Below are positions 1 through 4,681 of a stretch of DNA of 8,530 bases, in pieces. Source of the DNA: Desulfobacca acetoxidans (GTDB lineage Bacteria > Desulfobacterota > Desulfobaccia > Desulfobaccales > 0-14-0-80-60-11); contig DYJG01000087.1 of assembly GCA_020723225.1 (NCBI GenBank), positions 1 to 8,530 of the forward strand, written 5' to 3'. The notes below the pieces were generated by a model. The model saw only the letters and a program-made list of their open reading frames with translations. It had not been told where the DNA came from and made no database searches. How positions within the stretch are numbered: position 1 is the first letter of the stretch; each line of letters begins with the position of its first letter. The translations under genes were made by a program, and so were the position numbers.

Positions 1-2
1 AG

Positions 3-521
3 GGTGCAGCCGGCTAAGAAAGGAGAAGTTGTTGAGGGAACGCTGGCCCAGCTATTCGTAGCAGGAGTGTAGATATAAAGTTTTTTATTGCCGGCTGATG
101 CTGGGTTTTCGGCCAAAACATACATCTTGTTGTTTAACACCGCCGCCGCGGTGGATGCGACTGGCTCCGGCATCAATGCACCCGTAGTCCAGGTATTGGT
201 GCCTGGATTATAAATTTGCAATAATCTTGTCTTAGTCCCCGGTATGGCGGCTGGCATGTTTCTCAGGTAAGTCCAGGTGTTGGACCAGGGGGCATACACT
301 TCCAGGCGGGTCTGGATGGTTGGAACCCCTGTAACAACTTTTATTCCTCCAGCCACGTACAACTGATTATCAACCACGGCCACCCCGGCATAGGCTCGGG
401 AGCATCTCATGGGCGCCACGGTCGGCGCCGTCTTCCACCCGGCCTGGGCGTCAGGAATAAGAAATAATAGACCCAGGACGACTAAGACCCCTATCCAGAC
501 AAATCTTCCCGTCAATTTCAT
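3..521 (-). CDS. Secreted Kelch-repeat protein, N-terminal part (cut by window edge)
   Basis: An open frame begins with ATG at 521 and stays open for 173 codons to the left edge, so the C-terminus is missing. Residues 1-27 form a Sec signal peptide: positive start (MKLTGR), a hydrophobic core and a likely AQA cleavage site. The rest shows Kelch-type repeats. Repeat one has MRCSRAYAGVAVVDNQLYV followed by GG (58-59) and ends in the YxPxxNTW element around Tyr76-Trp83. Further YxPxTNxW elements end at Trp111 and Trp158. Kelch repeats fold as blades of a beta-propeller and usually bind proteins or glycans; no enzymatic residues can be assigned. The start is supported by AGGAGA six bases upstream and by a promoter at 584-612. 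Oddity: the tryptophans are spaced 28 and then 47 residues apart, so one blade looks short by about 20 residues, and its counterpart of the GG motif reads YVLAE. It is clearly exported; the partner and role are unknown. Confidence 0.85.
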   Translation of the reverse strand, partial: MKLTGRFVWIGVLVVLGLLFLIPDAQAGWKTAPTVAPMRCSRAYAGVAVVDNQLYVAGGIKVVTGVPTIQTRLEVYAPWSNTWTYLRNMPAAIPGTKTRLLQIYNPGTNTWTTGALMPEPVASTAAAVLNNKMYVLAENPASAGNKKLYIYTPATNSWASVPSTTSPFLAGCT

Positions 522-540
522 GACTATCTCCTGTGCCTTA

Positions 541-956
541 TAAATTAATATCAATTGATGGCAAACCTTTCCTCATGCTTTGCATTCTGCTAACAAATAA
601 CTTAAATGTCAACTATTATTTTTAAAAAAACTAATTATAACCATTTGTTATCTTAACATTAATTTGTTTACACATACTTAGGTAGGTTTTACAGGCGCAG
701 AGCGAAGACCGGCCTGGTAAGAGCCGCAGCCATCGCCCGGACGGCGTCAAAAAAGTGGCGGAGGCGCTAAGAAATGCTAAAGTCGGGCATCTGCCGGATT
801 ATTTTCCGGAAAGGCGGGATCGCACAATGCTTTTTTATATTATGGATAAGGAAGATTCGAATAGTAATGTTATTCACATAACATGCAAGAACTTTAAAGC
901 AGCCCTTACTAAAAATACTTTCTATTTTAATTTCATACACCAAAAACTAGCCATTG
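541..956. other. Intergenic stretch without a convincing gene
   Basis: The first part (541-690) is AT-rich and carries the Kelch-gene promoter. Bases 691-815 are abruptly GC-rich and are flanked on both sides by AT-rich DNA. On the plus strand a frame runs from 686 and includes a GTG at 755, but it has no ribosome binding site and its end is encoded by the palindrome at 957-1053, so I do not call it. The GC-rich block could be a decayed gene fragment; I recognise no domain in any frame. Confidence 0.5.
584..612 (-). promoter_or_regulatory. Sigma70-type promoter of the Kelch-repeat gene
   Basis: Read on the minus strand, a perfect -35 box TTGACA (607-612) is followed after 17 bases by CAGAAT (584-589; four of six consensus bases). 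Transcription would begin near 577 and leave a leader of about 56 bases before the ATG at 521. The leader holds a 10-base palindrome, ATCAATTGAT, at 550-559, which could be an operator half or chance in AT-rich DNA. Confidence 0.6.
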
Positions 957-1053
957 GCAAAATGCACTTCTCTCTGCGTACTCTGCGTCTCTGCGGTGTA
1001 AAAAAGGAAGAATTCACCGCAGAGACGCAGAGGACGCAGAGAAAAGATTTTGC
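957..1053. repeat. Long palindromic intergenic repeat (CTCTGCGTCTCTGCGG type)
   Basis: Two 28-base arms, 971-998 and 1015-1042, are reverse complements with a single mismatch (position 980), around a 16-base purine-rich loop (999-1014). Outside them a second pair, GCAAAAT (957-963) and ATTTTGC (1047-1053), extends the symmetry after short unpaired gaps of seven and four bases. Each arm contains CTCTGCG twice, so the unit has an internal direct repeat as well. From memory, this palindrome is dispersed in many unrelated bacterial genomes and yields spurious proteins ending in AETQRTQR-like strings. It lies 27 bases beyond the stop of the radical SAM gene and could act as a transcript end or 3' stabiliser, though no T-run follows. 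It may be a miniature mobile element without its own transposase. Confidence 0.85.
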
Positions 1054-1079
1054 AAAAGGCTCAACGGACACAGTTATTA

Positions 1080-2108
1080 TTACCCCGGGCGGCGCCTGAG
1101 AAGCCGATGAAAGCAATAAGGATCGTTGTGAAACCGCCCGGTGGCGGCATAGGACATGACCCGGCAGCCCCCCTGGCATTGCTCCCCGAATTCGCAGCCC
1201 CGGCAGTTCGGGCCCAGGTCCGCTGCTGAAAACCGGCGGTTATAAGGGAAAGACCCGGCATCGAACCAGATGGACCAGAGGTCCCGCGCCCGCAGATCGC
1301 CTTCGATCAGGTGGTCGGGGAAAGAGAGGCAGCCCTTGACCTTACCGTCGCTGGTGACCCCCACCGAAGCCAGGCCCGCGGCGCAGCCGCGCCAGGGCGA
1401 CTCCCGGGTGTCCAGTTCGGTATAGTAGCCCACTCCGTCCGCGGGCATCAGGCAAAATCCCGCGCCGGCGCAGCCCTCGAGGTTGCTGCGGATGAACTCG
1501 CCCATCTCCAGAAACGTTGACGGCGGCAGAGCAAGTTCTTCCTGTTCCCGGGCCCGCCCCAGGGCAAAAGTAGGCTGGACCTGCCAATGACGGACCCCCA
1601 GATTTTTAAGGAAATTGAGCAACTCCGGCAACTCGCCGACATTGAGACGGTTCACCGCGGTGATGGCCGCCACGGGCACGCCCGCGGCCAGGGCCGCCTC
1701 GATCCCGGCGATGACTTGCCGAAACAGCCCGGCGCGAGCGCGGATGCGGTCATGGGTCGCCTCCAGGCCGTCCAGACTGACCCCCACCGTGGCAATCCCG
1801 GCTTCCTTAAGCCGGAGCGCGTTTTCTTGCAGGAGCAAACCGTTGGTGACCATGCGGATGGGGATCTTCAGGTCGGCAAGGCGGGCGGCGATCTGCATCC
1901 AGTCCGGGCGGAGCAGAGGTTCTCCCCCGGTGAAGTCCACTTCCTGGACCAGAAGGGCCGGAAACTGATCGCAGAGATTTAACGCTTCGTCGAGATTAAG
2001 TTCATCGGCCCGGGGCAGTCCGGCCGCGGACGCGCAATGGCCGCATCGCAGATTACAGGCCAGGGTCAATTCCCAGCCCACGACGAGAGGAAAACCCTCG
2101 AACACCAT
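1080..2108 (-). CDS. Radical SAM/SPASM domain enzyme
   Basis: This 342-residue protein has the full architecture of the radical SAM/SPASM family. The N-terminal half carries the SAM-binding [4Fe-4S] motif CNLRCGHC (Cys18, Cys22, Cys25) and the GGEP motif (61-64) in DFTGGEPLL. The C-terminal SPASM domain matches its pattern closely: Cys242-x12-Gly255-x4-Cys260, then Cys302-x2-Cys305-x5-Cys311-x3-Cys315 and a last Cys332. These would ligate two auxiliary iron-sulfur clusters. Family members (PqqE, anaerobic sulfatase maturases, AhbD, mycofactocin and sactipeptide enzymes) modify peptides, proteins or tetrapyrroles by radical chemistry in the cytoplasm. The substrate here cannot be named. The gene follows the 99-residue gene by 83 bases and probably shares its promoter. 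An in-frame stop 12 bases upstream fixes the start at ATG 2108, or the next codon GTG, but no good Shine-Dalgarno is visible, suggesting low translation or coupling. No RRE/PqqD-like domain or obvious precursor peptide is present. Confidence 0.93.
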   Translation of the reverse strand: MVFEGFPLVVGWELTLACNLRCGHCASAAGLPRADELNLDEALNLCDQFPALLVQEVDFTGGEPLLRPDWMQIAARLADLKIPIRMVTNGLLLQENALRLKEAGIATVGVSLDGLEATHDRIRARAGLFRQVIAGIEAALAAGVPVAAITAVNRLNVGELPELLNFLKNLGVRHWQVQPTFALGRAREQEELALPPSTFLEMGEFIRSNLEGCAGAGFCLMPADGVGYYTELDTRESPWRGCAAGLASVGVTSDGKVKGCLSFPDHLIEGDLRARDLWSIWFDAGSFPYNRRFSAADLGPNCRGCEFGEQCQGGCRVMSYAATGRFHNDPYCFHRLLRRRPG

Positions 2109-2135
2109 GATGGCCGCTCAGGTGCAGGCGTAGCG

Positions 2136-2182
2136 CAGAACAGGCGGGCGGAGGGAAGTTCCGGCGGGTTCTTCCTCCCTGT
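2136..2182 (-). other. Imperfect hairpin between the 99-residue gene and the radical SAM gene
   Basis: In the mRNA sense, GGGAGGAAG can pair with CTTCCCTCC across a loop of about 12 bases (AACCCGCCGGAA), with one mismatch and one G-U pair. No T-run follows, so it is unlikely to be a full terminator. It could attenuate or process the message between the two genes, which would fit the weak ribosome binding site of the second gene. The left boundary is approximate. Confidence 0.35.
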
Positions 2183-2191
2183 TGCCTGTCC

Positions 2192-2491
2192 TCAGACCAA
2201 TTTCTTGGAGCGCGCGTAGTTCATCAGGGAGATGTAATCACCGGCCCGGATGACCGGATCCCGTCCGGCCATCATGTCGTCCCCGATGTTCATGACGGCT
2301 GCGGCGATTTCCGCGGGAGGCTCCTTGCCCTCATGAATATAGGCCAACACTTGCTCCCGCACCATTTGTTGAAATTTTTCGGTGGGCCCGACCTTTGCCA
2401 GGTCAAGGTATTTTTTGATCATCTTTTCGGGGATAACGAGATACATAACAACGGTTGGGTCGTGGAGTAACTTACCGATGCGTATGTTCAT
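2192..2491 (-). CDS. Conserved-looking small protein of unknown function, upstream of radical SAM gene
   Basis: A 99-residue soluble protein, MNIRIGKLL...ARSKKLV. Translation is strongly supported: AAGGAGGTG lies about eight bases before the ATG, and a promoter with a perfect -35 box sits 104 bases upstream. I do not recognise the family. It has no cysteine, no signal peptide and no membrane segment. The middle (about 21-70) reads as amphipathic helices, with KMIKKYLDLAKVGPTEKF and QQMVREQVLAYIHEGKEPP; the end is acidic then basic (GDDMMAGRDP, YARSKKLV). It is the first gene of a likely two-gene transcript with the radical SAM/SPASM enzyme. It could be that enzyme's protein substrate, a chaperone or adaptor, a regulator, or unrelated. 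It lacks the Cys-rich or Gly-rich core and leader cleavage site usual in sactipeptide-type precursors, so a precursor role is only a possibility. Confidence 0.85.
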   Translation of the reverse strand: MNIRIGKLLHDPTVVMYLVIPEKMIKKYLDLAKVGPTEKFQQMVREQVLAYIHEGKEPPAEIAAAVMNIGDDMMAGRDPVIRAGDYISLMNYARSKKLV

Positions 2492-2571
2492 TTCAGCGGC
2501 ACCTCCTTAGACATTAAAACAATGATAAGGTGTAACCACTAAACTACCCGGAAATTGACCCTGTATGCGGC

Positions 2572-2600
2572 AAGATAAGTTTCTTTTCCAGAGTTGTCAA
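2572..2600 (-). promoter_or_regulatory. Strong sigma70-type promoter of the 99-residue/radical SAM unit
   Basis: On the minus strand TTGACA (2595-2600, perfect) is followed after 17 bases by TATCTT (2572-2577, four of six). Transcription would start near 2565 and leave a leader of about 73 bases before the ATG at 2491. Just upstream of the -35 box there is a direct repeat, TGTAAAT at 2610-2616 and 2622-2628 on the plus strand, with a period of 12 bases; it may be an AT-rich UP element or an activator site. Confidence 0.7.
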
Positions 2601-2669
2601 TCACCGTTCTGTAAATTATATTGTAAATACTTGCCGCCGGCCCCGGGAGTCCTCCCCGCCCGCCCCGAT

Positions 2670-3122
2670 CTATCTCATGGTAATGGTCAGCCCCTGGGGG
2701 CCGATATTCAGTTTGATTCCGGCCTGGGTGGCGGAGAGATCGATCACCACCCCCCGTTCGTTCTGCATGGCCAACCCGGCCACCCCCCCGGCCAGGGCCA
2801 CGCCCGCGCCCAAGGCGCCGTAGGTGCCGGTGATGTCCAGGGGGGTCTTCAGATTGTAGACCTTGCCCCGAGCACTGATCTGGGCGAAGCCAATGTCCCC
2901 CACGCTCAGGCCCTCGACCCGGAAGGGGTACTTTTTCCCTTTGAACCACAGGACCCCATGGCCCCAACTGACGCCCACTATTGCGCCCACCCCTTTAAGT
3001 TCGATGGACACCTCCCCCACGGGGGGCAGGGGCTTGTGCTTTTTGGCGTCGAGAGAGGAAGTGGCCAGGAGCAAAACGATTGCCATTAAAACAAGGAAAC
3101 TAACGCGCCGCAGATGTCCCAT
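2670..3122 (-). CDS. Small exported protein of unknown function
   Basis: With the start at ATG 3122 the protein has 150 residues. AGGGGG eight bases upstream and an N-terminus that at once forms a signal peptide (MGHLRRVSFLVLMAIVLLLATSSLDA) favour this start over an ATG 39 bases further up, which has no ribosome binding site. Cleavage is likely after SLDA, placing the mature protein in the periplasm or envelope. The mature part is glycine- and valine-rich and reads as beta strands: GVSWGHGVLWFKGKKYPFRV, then GLSVGDIGFAQISARGKVYN, a glycine-rich segment (GALGAGVALAGGVAGLA) and an end resembling repeated strands (GIKLNIGPQGLTITMR). From memory, similar small exported proteins with a GxGxLxFKGKxYxFxV pattern occur in many Proteobacteria as uncharacterised families, but I cannot name a Pfam entry. 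No clear terminator follows; a GC-rich run at 2636-2668 forms only short stems. It has its own spacing from the 99-residue gene, which has a separate promoter. Confidence 0.85.
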   Translation of the reverse strand: MGHLRRVSFLVLMAIVLLLATSSLDAKKHKPLPPVGEVSIELKGVGAIVGVSWGHGVLWFKGKKYPFRVEGLSVGDIGFAQISARGKVYNLKTPLDITGTYGALGAGVALAGGVAGLAMQNERGVVIDLSATQAGIKLNIGPQGLTITMR

Positions 3123-3185
3123 TGATCTATCCCCCTTCATTGACGAAATGGCCTGAATCACTGCAATGAAAAATTCTAAGTGGCG

Positions 3186-3207
3186 GCACAGGCTCTCCAG
3201 CCTGTGC
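3186..3207. repeat. Dispersed hairpin repeat, copy 1
   Basis: GCACAGGCT (3186-3194) and AGCCTGTGC (3199-3207) form a perfect 9-bp stem with the loop CTCC. The same unit recurs at 3612-3633 with loop TTCC. From memory this hairpin is dispersed in intergenic DNA of several Gram-negative groups. It sits 64 bases upstream of the start of the small exported-protein gene. Confidence 0.85.
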
Positions 3208-3220
3208 GGTCTACCTGGAC

Positions 3221-3238
3221 GGGCGGGGACGCCTGCCC
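3221..3238. repeat. GC-rich hairpin next to hairpin repeat copy 1
   Basis: GGGCGGG (3221-3227) pairs with CCTGCCC (3232-3238) through seven pairs including one G-U, around a four-base loop. It follows hairpin copy 1 by 13 bases. Two more short stems follow, CACCC/GGGTG (3259-3272) and TGAGC/GCTCA (3271-3285), which overlap by two bases and so might be alternatives. Confidence 0.5.
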
Positions 3239-3451
3239 TGCGGACTTTTCATGGTTTACACCCTTACGGGTGAGCCAAAAGCTCATGGCCAACTGTTCCC
3301 AGTTTAAGGGCAGGACGGAGAAAGTCAAGGGTCAATCGGATGGGGAGTTTTTAAAGCTGGATAATGGCAAGTTAGGGTGCGATGGAAAAACGATGGTGCG
3401 CCCCTCTTTCTACCCGCATTTGGTTTTTATGTTTGATCACAGTAAATTAGC

Positions 3452-3480
3452 TTGACTTCATTAATGGCGTCACCTATACA
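3452..3480 (+). promoter_or_regulatory. Possible promoter of the beta-helix gene
   Basis: TTGACT (3452-3457; five of six) is followed after 17 bases by TATACA (3475-3480; four of six). Transcription would start near 3487 and give a leader of about 200 bases that contains hairpin copy 2. No better promoter is visible closer to the gene, but the long leader makes the assignment tentative. Confidence 0.45.
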
Positions 3481-3611
3481 TAATCAATTAACTACTGATT
3501 CCAACCTTTATTGATTCCGGCCTTGACCATGTGATCCGGCGCTTCACTCTGCCGCAGGAGAACGGTCCATTCATGGGCCTGCGGCTCACCTGAAGTCATG
3601 AAAACCTTGGT

Positions 3612-3633
3612 GCACAGGCTTTCCAGCCTGTGC
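3612..3633. repeat. Dispersed hairpin repeat, copy 2
   Basis: The arms GCACAGGCT (3612-3620) and AGCCTGTGC (3625-3633) are identical to those of copy 1 at 3186-3207; only the first loop base differs (TTCC instead of CTCC). The hairpin ends 52 bases before the ATG of the beta-helix gene and would lie in its leader if the promoter at 3452-3480 is used. Confidence 0.85.
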
Positions 3634-3685
3634 GAGCAGCGCTTTCAGAGCAGACCGACATCATAGCAAACCAGGGAGATTAGCC

Positions 3686-4486
3686 ATGAAGAGACTTGGT
3701 CTATTGGCCATGATCGTGGCTGCTGTGCTGTGCGGCCCCGCGGCCCGGGCCGATTTTTACGTCATCGCGGTCCCGGCGGGGGTGGGAACCAAGATCACCA
3801 GCGTGCCTTACACCATCTCCAACCCCGGTTTCTATTACTTCGGCAAGAACCTGACCTACAGCGGCAGCGGCAATGCCGCCATCACCGTCAACGCCGATAA
3901 TGTCACCCTGGACCTCATGGGGTTCAGCCTGACCAAAGACGGGGCACTAGACAGCACTTATGGCATCTATTTGAATGGCCGCACCAATGTGGAAATCAGA
4001 AACGGCACAGTGTGCAACTTTTCTGGCAGCACTGCTATCCTAGAAGCAAGTTATTCTGGGAAAAACCATCGCGTCATCAATGTCCGGGTCACTAACAACT
4101 CGAACGGGATCATGTTAAATGGCACTAACCATTTTGTCAATAGTTGCACTGCATCGCATAATAATTCTTATATCGGCATCTATGCAAGTTCCGGGATTAT
4201 TACTAAGTGTAGTGCCTCTAATAATTGGCAAGGCATCGTATTATATTACGGTGCTATTACCGAGTGTGTTGTCACCGATAACACTCGGGGCATTGAGTTG
4301 CGTGGCCCAGGCAATGTCCTGGGCAATACTGTTTATAATAATTCCATGCGCAATTTCGATCTCGGGAACGGTGTGGCCACCGCCATCATGGCGGACCGGA
4401 ACAGCGCCTCCGGTCTGAGCACCAATTATTATATCCAGCCGGGAACCACCGGCGTCCAATGGGGGATTAACGCCGGCAGCCCGTAA
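3686..4486 (+). CDS. Secreted right-handed parallel beta-helix protein
   Basis: A 266-residue protein with a Sec signal peptide (MKRLGLLAMIVAAVLCGPAARA, cleavage near residue 22; Cys16 is not in a valid lipobox). AGGGAGA seven bases before the ATG supports the start. Residues 23-80 resemble the cap region common to such proteins (ISNPGFYYFGKNLTYSG, then AITVNADNVTLDLMGFSL). From about residue 90 to 235 come short coils of 20-25 residues rich in Asn and Gly, such as YGIYLNGRTNVEIRNGTV, NGIMLNGTNHFVNSC, IGIYASSGIITKC, QGIVLYYGAITEC and RGIELRGPGNVLGNTVYNN. This is the pattern of PbH1/NosD-like right-handed beta-helices, which often bind or cleave polysaccharides. No catalytic residues can be assigned, and at this length a binding or structural role is as likely as a lyase. 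The gene is monocistronic and ends at the shared terminator at 4592-4614. G+C falls from 44 of 60 bases (3721-3780) to 45 of 120 (4141-4260). Confidence 0.88.
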   Translation: MKRLGLLAMIVAAVLCGPAARADFYVIAVPAGVGTKITSVPYTISNPGFYYFGKNLTYSGSGNAAITVNADNVTLDLMGFSLTKDGALDSTYGIYLNGRTNVEIRNGTVCNFSGSTAILEASYSGKNHRVINVRVTNNSNGIMLNGTNHFVNSCTASHNNSYIGIYASSGIITKCSASNNWQGIVLYYGAITECVVTDNTRGIELRGPGNVLGNTVYNNSMRNFDLGNGVATAIMADRNSASGLSTNYYIQPGTTGVQWGINAGSP

Positions 4487-4489
4487 GAT

Positions 4490-4516
4490 GGTTTTTGGTT
4501 TTCGGTTTTCGGTTTC
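4490..4516 (+). repeat. Short tandem repeat of GGTTTTC
   Basis: Four adjacent units, GGTTTTT, GGTTTTC, GGTTTTC and GGTTTC, begin four bases after the stop of the beta-helix gene. Such heptad runs are prone to slippage; no function is evident. Confidence 0.75.
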
Positions 4517-4591
4517 TCCCGGTGCGGGCACTCCCTGGAAGTCTGTGCCGAGGCTTTCGGTCTTCTCCCCCAAATCATTGTTCCCAATAAA

Positions 4592-4614
4592 AAAGGCGGG
4601 CAAAGCCCGCCTTT
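4592..4614. terminator. Bidirectional Rho-independent terminator between beta-helix gene and groEL
   Basis: AAAGGCGGGC (4592-4601) and GCCCGCCTTT (4605-4614) form a perfect 10-bp stem with the loop AAA. On the minus strand the stem is followed by further Ts (plus-strand A-run from 4589), a good terminator for groEL. On the plus strand it is followed by CATTTTC, weaker but adequate for the beta-helix gene. Confidence 0.88.
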
Positions 4615-4681
4615 CATTTTCAAGGGTATGGAGTCGGCGCTCAGGAATCTTTTAACTGACCACTGGCCCCTTACCCCTGCT

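Larger units (their letters stand above)
3123..3685. other. Intergenic stretch with hairpin mosaic and no gene
   Basis: The part at 3181-3290 is a mosaic of small inverted repeats (3186-3207, 3221-3238, 3259-3272, 3271-3285). The remainder up to 3440 has no recognisable structure. From 3452 a possible rightward promoter precedes the beta-helix gene, and the hairpin repeat recurs at 3612-3633. Open frames here overlap the repeats and lack ribosome binding sites. Confidence 0.6.

Noticed and set aside
755..1099. Plus-strand frame of 114 codons starting with GTG
   Set aside because: No Shine-Dalgarno, composition change in the middle, and its last third is the translation of the palindrome at 957-1053, giving the AETQRTQR-type string known from spurious annotations.
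2192..2491. The 99-residue protein as a sactipeptide or lanthipeptide precursor
   Set aside because: It has no cysteine, no double-glycine cleavage site and no short repetitive core; it looks like a folded helical protein. Other substrate roles stay open.
2539..2967. Minus-strand frame of 142 codons rich in Gly and Arg
   Set aside because: Shadow frame of the small exported-protein gene, and it crosses the promoter of the next gene.
3123..3161. Longer form of the small exported protein starting 13 codons upstream
   Set aside because: No ribosome binding site before that ATG, and it would bury the signal peptide behind 13 extra residues; the purine-rich AGGGGG lies inside this extension and serves the ATG at 3122.
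3180..3455. Plus-strand frame of 91 codons
   Set aside because: Its first part is translated from the hairpin mosaic, it has no ribosome binding site and no recognisable domain.
4490..4516. GGTTTTC units as a CRISPR or iteron array
   Set aside because: The units are contiguous, only seven bases long and four in number, without spacers or a nearby replication or cas gene.
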